A stretch of DNA of 22,062 nt, from the NCBI GenBank assembly GCA_003445715.1, contig DMCS01000097.1, forward strand, positions 1 to 22,062, in the 5' to 3' direction. This document shows positions 14,743-21,984 of this stretch, one piece after another. The number at the start of each line of letters is the position of its first letter. Position 1 is the first letter of the stretch. Both the position numbers and the translations under genes were made by a program. Source of the DNA: Candidatus Mesolinea sp. (lineage in GTDB: Bacteria; Chloroflexota; Anaerolineae; Anaerolineales; Anaerolineaceae). The notes under the pieces were generated by a model, which saw only the letters and a list, made by a program, of their open reading frames with translations, did not search any database and had not been told where the DNA came from.

Positions 14743-15486
14743 TTACTGCGCAAAGACAGACATCAATACGCTTAATAAGTATAACCCAAGCATCGGTCCC
14801 ATCAACAAAGCCATATTGACAGGGTCGACCGTGGGAGTAATCATCGCTGCCAAGACTGCCGAGGCAATCACCGCTATGCGCCACCCCTTAAGCAGCAGCT
14901 TGGGGGTAACAATATGCAACTTGGTGAGCAAGAACATCACCAACGGGGTTTCAAAAATCAAGCCAATCCAAAACATCAGGTTGGTCACAAATCCAATATA
15001 GTTGGAAAGGCGCGGCGTTGTTGTGACACCAAGGAATTGCGTCAGGAAAGGCAACGCCGCCGGCAACATAACCCAATAAGAAAAGACCACCCCAGCCACA
15101 AACATGAAGAAAAAAGCTGGAATAGAAATAAACAACCATTTTCGTTCCTGGGGCTTAAGACCAGGAACGATATAAGCGATAATTTCGTAGAGCGTGAGGG
15201 GCAGCGAAAGGATAAAACCCGAAAGCAGCGAAACCTTCATAAACACGCCCATGTTCTCGGTCACTTCAATGGATTGCAAGCTCTCCAAGCCGCCGATAGG
15301 CTCCGCCAATAATTGGATAGCGCGCTCGGCAAAGGCAAAGCTGACGAGCACCGCCACAACTAAGCCAATCACGATGATCAACAAGCGTTTGCGCAGCTCA
15401 TTGAAATGTTCCGGGAGGGTTAGCGCTTGCATCGTTCCGGGTTGTGAGGCATTTTGTGGAGCTTCTGAGGATGCGATTTCTTCCAT
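14743..15486 (-). CDS. tatC: Twin-arginine translocase subunit TatC
   Basis: TatC is the multi-spanning receptor for twin-arginine signal peptides. Counting from the ATG at 15486 the protein has 247 residues and about six hydrophobic segments (near 36-52, 83-107, 117-140, 165-187, 203-217 and 224-243). Typical motifs are LPEHFNELRKRL (24-35), PGLKPQER (108-115), FETP (178-181) with the conserved Glu, and TPTVDP (217-222). A frame opening 14 codons earlier exists (15528), but GGAAG 7 nt before 15486 and the conserved start of the family favour the shorter form. It leads the tatC-tatA-tatB operon. Confidence 0.94.
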   Translation of the reverse strand: MEEIASSEAPQNASQPGTMQALTLPEHFNELRKRLLIIVIGLVVAVLVSFAFAERAIQLLAEPIGGLESLQSIEVTENMGVFMKVSLLSGFILSLPLTLYEIIAYIVPGLKPQERKWLFISIPAFFFMFVAGVVFSYWVMLPAALPFLTQFLGVTTTPRLSNYIGFVTNLMFWIGLIFETPLVMFLLTKLHIVTPKLLLKGWRIAVIASAVLAAMITPTVDPVNMALLMGPMLGLYLLSVLMSVFAQ

Positions 15487-15722
15487 AACATGACTTCCGT
15501 AGAATAAAATCGTATCACAAATAATCATGCCCCGTTGAGAAGAATGTTACAAGTAAAGGAAAACTCTGGAATTGTCCTGGAGCAATTAAATCGTCCGAAA
15601 AGAGCTGATATAAAGCTTTTCCACGATTAATCCCTCAAAAAATTACTTTCACGAAAAGGCAGGGTTTGTCTGGATTCCCTTTCTGAGCATATAGGTTCAG
15701 TCCTCAACGGCATGCCTTAAAT
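15487..15722 (-). other. Intergenic region upstream of the tat operon
   Basis: No gene is seen between tatC and the tpiA terminator, so the tat promoter must lie here; only a weak candidate (TTGTAA, 17 bp, CATGAT on the - strand, about 60 bp before tatC) was found. Two inverted repeats are present: AATTG/CAATT (15570-15587) and AATCGT..GAAAAG/CTTTTC..ACGATT (15589-15628), which could form a leader structure or operator. Confidence 0.45.
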
Positions 15723-15757
15723 AAAAAAGCCTGCCAAAAGTCTTCATTAGCAGGCTT
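15723..15757 (-). terminator. Rho-independent terminator after tpiA
   Basis: On the - strand AAGCCTGC (15757-15750), a 15-nt loop, GCAGGCTT (15734-15727), then a T run. It lies 9 bp after the tpiA stop and separates tpiA from the tat operon. Confidence 0.88.
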
Positions 15758-15766
15758 ATGCTTTGC

Positions 15767-16528
15767 TTATAACGCGGCTTTGACAATCGCGGCAAAAGAG
15801 TCAGCTTTGAGGCTGGCGCCACCAATCAGGCCGCCGTCAATATCAGATTGTGCAAAAAGCTCCGCTGCATTTTCAGGATTTACTGAGCCGCCATAGAGAA
15901 TGCGCATGGCATCGCCGCGTTCCTCGCCGAATAGCTCGCGCAGCACTGGGCGAATAACATCACGCTGCACAGCGTTTGCACCTTCCGGCGTAGCAGCCAA
16001 ACCTGTGCCAATTGCCCATACAGGTTCATACGCAATTACCAGGTTTTCTGCCTCGGCGGGGTCTACAGCTTTCAAGCCCTCACGCACCATACCTTCCACC
16101 ACTGAGGCGGTTTTGCCGGTCTGGTTCTCTTCCAGCGTCTCGCCCACGCACATAATCGCTTTGAGGCCAGCTTGGAGTGCGGCGTGGATTTTTTTATTCA
16201 CCGTCTCGTTAGTCTCCCCAAACATGGCGCGGCGCTCAGAGTGACCAATGATGACGTATTGGCACAGATCCACAAGCATGGCTGCGGAGATTTCGCCCGT
16301 AAAAGCGCCTTTGGCTTCCCAATGCATGTTCTGTGCGCCAACCTTGATGTTGGTGCCTTCAGTCTCCTGCTTGGCAGCTTCTAAGCAGACAAATGGCGGG
16401 CAAACAATGATTTCGACGGCATCAATCTGTTGGACCTCAGGCAAGATACCCTGGATAAGCTCACGGGCTTCTTTAATATTTTTATTCATTTTCCAGTTAC
16501 CAGCGACAATGGGTTTTCGTGTGGACAT
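15767..16528 (-). CDS. tpiA: Triose-phosphate isomerase
   Basis: The enzyme interconverts dihydroxyacetone phosphate and glyceraldehyde 3-phosphate. The 253-residue barrel has all catalytic landmarks: GNWKMN with N11 and K13, IIGHSERR with electrophile H96, YEPVWAIGTG with base E168, and the phosphate-binding ends ILYGGSV and GLIGGASL. AAAGGAAG precedes ATG with good spacing. A terminator on each side (15723-15757 and 16610-16641) and a promoter at 16568-16598 indicate a monocistronic gene, even though gap and pgk lie a few kb upstream on the same strand. Confidence 0.97.
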   Translation of the reverse strand: MSTRKPIVAGNWKMNKNIKEARELIQGILPEVQQIDAVEIIVCPPFVCLEAAKQETEGTNIKVGAQNMHWEAKGAFTGEISAAMLVDLCQYVIIGHSERRAMFGETNETVNKKIHAALQAGLKAIMCVGETLEENQTGKTASVVEGMVREGLKAVDPAEAENLVIAYEPVWAIGTGLAATPEGANAVQRDVIRPVLRELFGEERGDAMRILYGGSVNPENAAELFAQSDIDGGLIGGASLKADSFAAIVKAAL

Positions 16529-16567
16529 ATTCTGCTTCCTTTCTTCATTTATGACTTGATTTGCTTC

Positions 16568-16598
16568 ATTTTACCACTCCGAGTGTAATAACTCGCAA
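16568..16598 (-). promoter_or_regulatory. tpiA promoter with overlapping inverted repeats
   Basis: On the - strand TTGCGA (16598-16593), 19 bp, TAAAAT (16573-16568), with TGG directly before the -10 giving an extended -10. The spacer holds two inverted repeats that share one arm: CACTC-C-GAGTG (16575-16585) and CGAGT/ACTCG (16580-16595). These overlap the polymerase site and could be an operator. Confidence 0.5.
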
Positions 16599-16609
16599 TC
16601 TTCTCAATC

Positions 16610-16641
16610 AAAAAAACAGACTGCCGAAAGGGCAGCCTGTT
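16610..16641 (-). terminator. Rho-independent terminator after the first FW lipoprotein gene
   Basis: On the - strand AACAGGCTGCC (16641-16631), a 5-nt loop, GGCAGTCTGTT (16625-16615, one G-T pair), then a run of T to 16610. It lies 22 bp after the stop codon of the 404-residue lipoprotein and isolates tpiA. Confidence 0.9.
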
Positions 16642-16663
16642 TTGAATTTAATGCGAAGGTAGA

Positions 16664-17878
16664 TTAGGGACGATAGATGAATGGGTTGAGCCATAAACCG
16701 CTGTTTTGCGTCGCATCATTCCCGTTGTTCACGGTCAGGATGAATTGGACATTCTGCCCCGCCAAAGCGGAGAGGTCAATATCCACACGGGTCCACATGC
16801 CTTCGTTAACTTCGTGCCACTGGCCTAGCGTTTGCACAGGTTCGCTGCCAATGCGATATTGCACAATGAAGTAGATATCGCAGTTGGTCATGCCGCCCTC
16901 GCACATGATAGTAGCTTTGAACCGATCCCCATTCTTGATGGCAATCGCGGGGTAATAACCCGTAATGAAACCTGTTGCGGAGTTATCGGGTCGCGTAATC
17001 AACCCTGGTTCATCTTCCTTACCACCATCTTCACGGATTGGATATGCCTGCGGGATTACATAACCACTGGCGACGTCCCGCGTCCTTCCTGGACAACTGA
17101 GCGAACCGGAGGCTTTGCTGGACCAAGATGCCTTGCACGCATCAGCGGCAAAGTGGTAGTAAACATGTGGTGCTTGGGTTGCTTCGATGTTTGCCCAGAA
17201 TGCTCCTTTTCTATCTGAACCAGTGCCAAAGCGTACGCCGTTTTGGTCGACCAACATAAAGTACGCTGTATATTTACCTGGTGTGCCGGGTGCAATCATG
17301 GGTACGCTAAGGTCGATCGTCTCGCCTGGTTTGACATCTTTGGGCATATCCATATAGTGGGGCGCAGCCATTTGGTCACCGCGCACAAAAGCAAGGTCAT
17401 ATGCTGTTGTCCAGGTGCAGGAACCAGCGTTGCGCAGCCGCCAGGTTTTCGTGAAACTAGTGCCGCCAGCAATTTTAGTCCCATCTGGAATAGTAACGTC
17501 CTTGACAAATTCGACCCAATTGCATGGTAAGGGCGTTGGGGTTGGTGGAACCCGTGTTGGTGTGGGAGGCACCACAGTCACCACAACAGTAGGAATTGGC
17601 GTATTTGTCGGGGGGATTGGGGTATTGGTGGGGACAACTGGCTGAGTGGCAGTCGCCGTCGGTGCCAATGGAGTAGCTGTCTGAGTGGACGGTGCTACCA
17701 TGGTCTGAAATGCATCCTGGGTAGCTTGAGCCTGAAGAGTTTCCATGGCATGCTGCACGGCTTCATCAATCGATTCAGTCGGGGAAGGCATATTACATGC
17801 GGAAAGCACTATAGCGCCTAACAGGATTGTGGTAATCACCAGGATCCAATGATTGAACTTCCTTTTTTGCGTTTTCAT
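16664..17878 (-). CDS. Lipoprotein with NBR1-type Ig (FW) domain and extra C-terminal domain
   Basis: The 404-residue product has a type II signal peptide with lipobox LSAC (C28). A short helix (ETLQAQATQDAFQTM) follows, then a Thr/Pro-rich linker (about 62-118), and then an FW domain (about 119-233) with the hallmark TKTWRLRNAGSCTWTTAYDL, the VKPGE strand and GKYTAYFMLVDQNGVRFG. FW domains are Ig-like folds first known from the autophagy receptor NBR1; bacterial roles are largely unknown. Unlike its two neighbours it continues with about 170 residues (237-404), rich in Trp, Tyr and Gly and ending LWLNPFIYRP, that may be a beta-sandwich binding module; this is not recognised. AAGGAGTGAG supports the start. 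It should sit on the outer face of the membrane, held by the linker. Confidence 0.87.
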   Translation of the reverse strand: MKTQKRKFNHWILVITTILLGAIVLSACNMPSPTESIDEAVQHAMETLQAQATQDAFQTMVAPSTQTATPLAPTATATQPVVPTNTPIPPTNTPIPTVVVTVVPPTPTRVPPTPTPLPCNWVEFVKDVTIPDGTKIAGGTSFTKTWRLRNAGSCTWTTAYDLAFVRGDQMAAPHYMDMPKDVKPGETIDLSVPMIAPGTPGKYTAYFMLVDQNGVRFGTGSDRKGAFWANIEATQAPHVYYHFAADACKASWSSKASGSLSCPGRTRDVASGYVIPQAYPIREDGGKEDEPGLITRPDNSATGFITGYYPAIAIKNGDRFKATIMCEGGMTNCDIYFIVQYRIGSEPVQTLGQWHEVNEGMWTRVDIDLSALAGQNVQFILTVNNGNDATQNSGLWLNPFIYRP

Positions 17879-17912
17879 TTCTCACTCCTTAAAGCATGAA
17901 CGACCTAGATTT

Positions 17913-17918
17913 ATTATA
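17913..17918 (-). promoter_or_regulatory. Possible -10 box of the first FW lipoprotein gene
   Basis: Perfect TATAAT on the - strand, about 35 bp before the ATG at 17878 and just after the terminator of the preceding gene, as expected for an independent promoter. No clear -35 at the usual distance. Confidence 0.4.
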
Positions 17919-17951
17919 AGACGTAAATTTACAAATATAGTTCCAGAAAAT

Positions 17952-17978
17952 AAAAAAGCCGTCCTTTTTTAACGGCTT
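17952..17978 (-). terminator. Rho-independent terminator after the second FW lipoprotein gene
   Basis: On the - strand AAGCCGT (17978-17972), loop of 9, ACGGCTT (17962-17956), then TTTTTT. It lies 26 bp beyond the stop codon at 18004. Confidence 0.87.
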
Positions 17979-18003
17979 AATTATGTCGGGAATTGTTTCA
18001 AAA

Positions 18004-18675
18004 CTAATTTGCTACTTGAATCTTAATCGCCAATGAATAATCTCCATTCGCACCGTAACCAAAACGGGCGCCTTGGTTATCAGTAACCATCCAATAACCC
18101 ATATATGTGCCAGGAGTCGCCGGTGCAAACACGGGTGCTGAAAGAATAGCTTCATCGCCAGGCTTAACCTCTTTGGTGATATCGCCAATACCTCCGATGT
18201 TATCCCCCCAAACGAAGATCACATCGAAGTCAGTCGTCCAAGTACATGTACCCGTGTTCCGTACTCGCCATTGTTTGGTAAAAGTTTCCCCTGGTTTTAC
18301 GACGGTATCTGGCGGGTAGTTCACATCCCCAAGAAATTCCATCTGATAGCATTTACCGCCATAGACTTGGGTAGGTTGCGGTGTAGCTGTGCCCACGACC
18401 GCCGTAGGGGCTGGCGGATTTGTGGGGGTTGGGTAGGGAGTATAGGTCGGTAAGGGTGTCCACGTCGGCTGGTTAGCCAGCTCGTCCAACTTCGCGATCA
18501 ACGTTTCCACATATTGCTGGGTAGCAGCAGCTTGTTGAGTGTAGGCTACGCTTTGGGCGATTTGCTCTGGGGATAAGGTAGGCGTCCCGCTCGGTTGGCA
18601 TGCGCTGATGAGCAAGATAGCCACAAATGCCGCAATGAACAGTGCCATCCCTTTACTCGAAAATATTTTTTTCAT
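18004..18675 (-). CDS. Lipoprotein with NBR1-type Ig (FW) domain
   Basis: The protein has 223 residues from the ATG at 18675. A GTG two codons upstream (18681) is in frame, but the GAGGAG ribosome site lies only 2 nt from it and 8 nt from the ATG, so the ATG is preferred. Layout: lipobox ISAC (C26); a Gln/Ala-rich helix with ATQQYVETLIAKLDEL; a short Thr/Pro linker (about 69-105); and one FW domain (about 108-223) with TKQWRVRNTGTCTWTTDFDV, VKPGDE and GTYMGYWMVTDNQGARFG. It is a paralogue of the genes on either side and consists of the anchor plus the single domain. Cys109 and Cys144 align with a cysteine pair in the other two. Ligand and function are unknown. Confidence 0.87.
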   Translation of the reverse strand: MKKIFSSKGMALFIAAFVAILLISACQPSGTPTLSPEQIAQSVAYTQQAAATQQYVETLIAKLDELANQPTWTPLPTYTPYPTPTNPPAPTAVVGTATPQPTQVYGGKCYQMEFLGDVNYPPDTVVKPGETFTKQWRVRNTGTCTWTTDFDVIFVWGDNIGGIGDITKEVKPGDEAILSAPVFAPATPGTYMGYWMVTDNQGARFGYGANGDYSLAIKIQVAN

Positions 18676-18788
18676 TATCACTTCTCCTCAAATGGTCTTA
18701 TTTACAGTGTACGTCACCATCACAAGACTTTGATAGATTTCTTGCCTCATTCACTACACGCATAGGTGCAACTGGGCATCAAACTGGC

Positions 18789-19478
18789 TCATTTTACCAC
18801 AATGCTCACTGAGAAATTTCCCGTGCCGTCTTGCCCAATGCCAAAACGCCGAGCGCCTTGATCAGCAAAAATCCAATAACCTATGTAGGTGCCGGGTGCA
18901 GAAGGCGCTACCATCGCGATGCTGATCGTCACGCTCTCGCCAGGCTGCACCGTTTGCGGGAAGTCCAAGATGGCCGGCGCGGACATCTGGTCGCCGCTGA
19001 CGAAGAAAATGTCAAACTCGGTCGTCCAAGTGCAGGTTCCCGTGTTCTTGAATGTCCAGGTCTTGGTAAATGCCTGGTTAGGGGACATTTCCGTCCCATC
19101 CGGAATATCCCCATCGGAAATGAGCGTGGCATGCAAGCATAGGGAAGTGCGGCTGGGGGTAGATGTTACCGCCGGCGGTACATAGATTGCCGTCGTTGGT
19201 TGCTGCGTGGCAGTTGGAAGCGCAGTGGGCTTCATCAGTGGTGTTGCGGTTGGCAGCGGGGTGTAGGTTGCTGTGGGGATAGCTTGTTGGGTCATACGGG
19301 CAACCAGCGTCTCAGCCATATCTTGCGTGGCTTGGGCTTGCAACGTGGCTTCCACCTGTGTAGCAATATACTCTGCCGCGCTGGTGGGGGTTGTGGTGGG
19401 TCCGCAAGCACTAAGCAACAGCAGGGCAAATAGCAGGCTTCCCCAAAAAGTTTTTGTGAAAACTGATTTACTTTGCAT
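18789..19478 (-). CDS. Lipoprotein with NBR1-type Ig (FW) domain
   Basis: The protein has 229 residues from the ATG at 19478. An ATG 7 codons earlier exists (19499), but AAGGAGG lies within that extension at the right distance from 19478 and decides the start. Layout: lipobox LSAC (C25); a helix with ATLQAQATQDMAETLVARM, close to the same segment of the 404-residue paralogue; a Thr/Pro linker (about 68-108); and one FW domain (about 113-229) with TKTWTFKNTGTCTWTTEFDI, VQPGES and GTYIGYWIFADQGARRFG. Conserved cysteines are C114 and C149. It is the first of three tandem paralogues, just after the pgk terminator, and has its own promoter at 19518-19546. The domain call is firm, the role unknown. 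Confidence 0.87.
   Translation of the reverse strand: MQSKSVFTKTFWGSLLFALLLLSACGPTTTPTSAAEYIATQVEATLQAQATQDMAETLVARMTQQAIPTATYTPLPTATPLMKPTALPTATQQPTTAIYVPPAVTSTPSRTSLCLHATLISDGDIPDGTEMSPNQAFTKTWTFKNTGTCTWTTEFDIFFVSGDQMSAPAILDFPQTVQPGESVTISIAMVAPSAPGTYIGYWIFADQGARRFGIGQDGTGNFSVSIVVK
18791..18799 (-). promoter_or_regulatory. Possible extended -10 at the end of the third FW lipoprotein gene
   Basis: TGGTAAAAT on the - strand, the same 9 bases as in the tpiA and gap promoters, here covering the last codons and stop of the upstream gene. It could drive the gene at 18004-18675 with a leader of about 100 nt. The match may be chance because these bases also code. No terminator was seen in 18676-18788. 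Confidence 0.25.
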
Positions 19479-19517
19479 GCTTCCTCCTTGTGAGGTCATG
19501 AAAATGCAACTGCGTTC

Positions 19518-19546
19518 ATCCTACCGCAAGGCTTTCAAGCCGTCAA
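19518..19546 (-). promoter_or_regulatory. Promoter of the first-transcribed FW lipoprotein gene
   Basis: On the - strand TTGACG (19546-19541), 17 bp, TAGGAT (19523-19518): 5 and 4 matches to consensus. The start is expected near 19511, giving a leader of about 33 nt. It follows the pgk terminator. Confidence 0.55.
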
Positions 19547-19582
19547 CTTGCCAGGCAATATGCCGTTGCATTCAAACCTAAT

Positions 19583-19613
19583 AAAAAAAACCGCCCGAGA
19601 ACTCCAGGCGGTT
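19583..19613 (-). terminator. Rho-independent terminator after pgk
   Basis: On the - strand AACCGCC (19613-19607), 11-nt loop, GGCGGTT (19595-19589), then eight T in total from 19590 to 19583. It lies about 20 bp beyond the pgk stop and separates pgk from the lipoprotein genes. Confidence 0.92.
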
Positions 19614-19632
19614 GATGAACTGAAAGTTTATC

Positions 19633-20808
19633 TTACCTTTCAGAAAGCAGCGCCACCCCCGGCAGCTCCAAGCCTTCCAACATTTCCAAGGAAGCACCGC
19701 CACCTGTGGAAATATGCGTGATTTTATCGCTCAACCCGGATTGATTGATGGCTGCCACAGAATCGCCGCCACCGATAATGCTAATGGCTTTGCTGTTAGC
19801 TACTGCCTTGGCTACGCCATATGTGCCTTCTGCAAAGCGTGGGAACTCAAACACGCCCATAGGCCCATTCCACACGATGGTGCCTGCCGCAGAAATCTCC
19901 GCACCAAAGGCTTTGACTGACTCGGGGCCAATATCCAGCACGCGCCAGCCCGCCGGCACATCCCCAACGGGGATGACCTTCTTGTTTGCTTCCGCATCGA
20001 AGGCATCCGCTATCACCAGGTCCACCGGCAAAACTAACTTGCCTGCCGATTTTTCTAAAAGTTCTTTAGCCTGACCTAAAACTTCGGGTTCCACGAGTGA
20101 ATCACCCATTTGGTAGCCTTTGGCAGCAAGGAAGGTATTCGCCATCCCGCCACCAATCAGGATCTTATCGGCTTTGTTCAGCAAGTTGTTAATCACGCCG
20201 ATTTTGTCGCTGATTTTAGCCCCGCCTAAAATAGCTACAAACGGCCGTACTGGATCAGCAATAGCGTTGCCAAGGTAGCGGATCTCCTTTTCCATCAAAA
20301 AGCCGGCAGCAGAGGGCAGATATTCTGCCACGCCGGCTGTGGAGGCGTGTGCGCGGTGCGCTGAGCCAAAAGCATCGTTCACATACAGGTCCGCCAGCGA
20401 TGCCAAGGCTTTGGCCATGGCAGGGTCATTTTTGGTCTCTTCGGGGTGGAAGCGCGTGTTTTCCAACACCAGCACCTCGCCAGGTTTCAGCTCAGCAGCA
20501 GCTTTTTCCGCCACCGGTCCAATACAATCTTTCGCAAATTTGACTGGGGCAGAAATTAGGGTAGCCAAGTGCTCGGCAACCGGCTTCATACTATACGCTG
20601 GGTCGGGGCCTTCTTTCGGACGCCCTAGATGCGAGCAGAGAATGACAGCCGCGCCGTTATCGAGCAGGTACTGAATGGTTGGCAAAGCTGCAGTGATGCG
20701 GGTATCATCGGTAACCTTGCCATCCTTAATTGGGACGTTGAAATCAACCCTTACGAGAACTTTTTTGCCTTTAACATCCAAGTCGGTGACAATCTTCTTA
20801 TTGAACAT
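19633..20808 (-). CDS. pgk: Phosphoglycerate kinase
   Basis: The enzyme transfers the acyl phosphate of 1,3-bisphosphoglycerate to ADP. The 391-residue protein has normal length and the family signature VRVDFNVP (19-26). Substrate residues are in DDTRI (R37) and SHLGRP (59-64). ENTRFHPEE is in the N-lobe, and the nucleotide lobe has GGAKISDKIGV, WNGPMGVFE, GGGDSVAA (346-353) and STGGGAS (367-373). AAAGGAGTG gives a strong ribosome site. It follows gap by 89 bp, but a 12-bp perfect hairpin with T run lies in between, so its level may be set separately from gap. Confidence 0.97.
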   Translation of the reverse strand: MFNKKIVTDLDVKGKKVLVRVDFNVPIKDGKVTDDTRITAALPTIQYLLDNGAAVILCSHLGRPKEGPDPAYSMKPVAEHLATLISAPVKFAKDCIGPVAEKAAAELKPGEVLVLENTRFHPEETKNDPAMAKALASLADLYVNDAFGSAHRAHASTAGVAEYLPSAAGFLMEKEIRYLGNAIADPVRPFVAILGGAKISDKIGVINNLLNKADKILIGGGMANTFLAAKGYQMGDSLVEPEVLGQAKELLEKSAGKLVLPVDLVIADAFDAEANKKVIPVGDVPAGWRVLDIGPESVKAFGAEISAAGTIVWNGPMGVFEFPRFAEGTYGVAKAVANSKAISIIGGGDSVAAINQSGLSDKITHISTGGGASLEMLEGLELPGVALLSER

Positions 20809-20828
20809 ATTTACACTCCTTTAGGGTT

Positions 20829-20871
20829 AAAAAGTGCGCAATACTCATTTTGGATGTCGGTATTGCGCACT
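20829..20871 (-). terminator. Strong hairpin with T run between gap and pgk
   Basis: On the - strand AGTGCGCAATAC (20871-20860) and GTATTGCGCACT (20844-20833) make a perfect 12-bp stem with a 15-nt loop, followed by TTTTT (20833-20829). It looks like an intrinsic terminator of gap, yet ends only 20 bp before the pgk start and no separate pgk promoter is obvious, so partial read-through or mRNA processing is possible. Confidence 0.75.
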
Positions 20872-20897
20872 GTTATCTCATTTAACCTGAGCACAGA

Positions 20898-21944
20898 TTA
20901 GAGCGATTTAGCCACCATCTTTGCCAGGTCAGCAGTACGGCAGGAATAACCCCATTCGTTATCGTACCAGGTAACGACTTTGATTAAGTTCCCACCCATG
21001 ACCATATTATACTGCAGGTCAACGATGGAAGAGCGGGGATCGCCCTTAAAGTCCATGGAAACCAGAGGCTGGTCGTATGCACCTGTTGTGACACCTAAGA
21101 TGCCCTGGAGCTTTCCGTTAGCAGCTTCCACAAAGGTAGCATTCAGCTCTTCCTTGGTGGTGGGGATTTCAACCGTGGCAACGAAGTCCACGACGGATAC
21201 CGTGGGGGTTGTCACGCGCAGAGAGAAACCGTCGAACTTACCCTTCAGTTCCGGAATAACCAGCGCCACAGCTTTGGCAGCACCAGTTGTGGTGGGGATG
21301 ATATTCAGGCCAGCAGCGCGTGAACGGCGCATTTCCTTCCTGTGTCCCTGATCCAAGATAACCTGGTCATTCGTATAGGAGTGAATAGTCGTCATGACTG
21401 CATTCTGAATGTGGAATTTGTCGTGAACGATCTTGGCAGCCGGGGCTAAGCAGTTGGTCGTGCAGGAGGCATTCGAGATAATGTGATGAACTTTGGGGTC
21501 GTATTTATCATCATTGACACCCAGTACGATGGTGATGTCTTCACCTTTGGCTGGTGCGGAGATGATGACTTTCTTGGCACCGCCGCGTAGAATGTGCGCA
21601 TCAGCACCGATCTTGCCATCAGCAGAGCGGGCGCTGGTGAAGATTCCCGTAGATTCAACGACAACGTCAACGCCCAGGTCCTTCCACGGAAGATTGCCGG
21701 GGTCTTTCTCCGCAAAAACTTCGATTGTATGGCCATCAATGACCAGATTGCCATCCACGACTTCTACGGTACCGGGGAATATGCCGTAGTTAGAGTCGTA
21801 CTTAAACAAATGCGCATTGGTTTGTGCATCAAAGAGGTCGTTAACAGCGACAACTTCCAGCTCATCGCCAGCACGCTCCATGATGGCTTTCAATACCTGA
21901 CGACCAATGCGGCCGAAACCATTAATACCTACTTTTGTCTTCAT
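20898..21944 (-). CDS. gap: Glyceraldehyde-3-phosphate dehydrogenase, type I
   Basis: The enzyme oxidatively phosphorylates glyceraldehyde 3-phosphate. Counting from the ATG at 21944 the protein has 348 residues. It has the Rossmann start VGINGFGRIGR, an NDLFD strand end whose Asp fits NAD specificity, the active site SNASCTTNCLAP with nucleophile C161, the partner His in TTIHSYTNDQ, and WYDNEWGYS near the C-terminus. An in-frame ATG 14 codons upstream (21986) exists, but GGAGGT 8 nt before 21944 decides the start. The longer frame would also have to begin inside the promoter at 21985-22014. It is first in the gap-pgk pair. Confidence 0.97.
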   Translation of the reverse strand: MKTKVGINGFGRIGRQVLKAIMERAGDELEVVAVNDLFDAQTNAHLFKYDSNYGIFPGTVEVVDGNLVIDGHTIEVFAEKDPGNLPWKDLGVDVVVESTGIFTSARSADGKIGADAHILRGGAKKVIISAPAKGEDITIVLGVNDDKYDPKVHHIISNASCTTNCLAPAAKIVHDKFHIQNAVMTTIHSYTNDQVILDQGHRKEMRRSRAAGLNIIPTTTGAAKAVALVIPELKGKFDGFSLRVTTPTVSVVDFVATVEIPTTKEELNATFVEAANGKLQGILGVTTGAYDQPLVSMDFKGDPRSSIVDLQYNMVMGGNLIKVVTWYDNEWGYSCRTADLAKMVAKSL

Positions 21945-21984
21945 ACATTTACCTCCATGGAAATATTGTTGATCAACTGGGTTC

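Noticed and set aside
14517..14753. Longer TatA (78 residues) starting at 14753
   Set aside because: It would overlap the end of tatC, and GGAGG fits the ATG at 14726, where the conserved TatA sequence begins.
17525..17690. Short tandem repeats (GGTGTTGG-like) that resemble a microsatellite or CRISPR-like array
   Set aside because: They encode the Thr/Pro linker of a lipoprotein in frame; unit lengths vary and no spacers exist.
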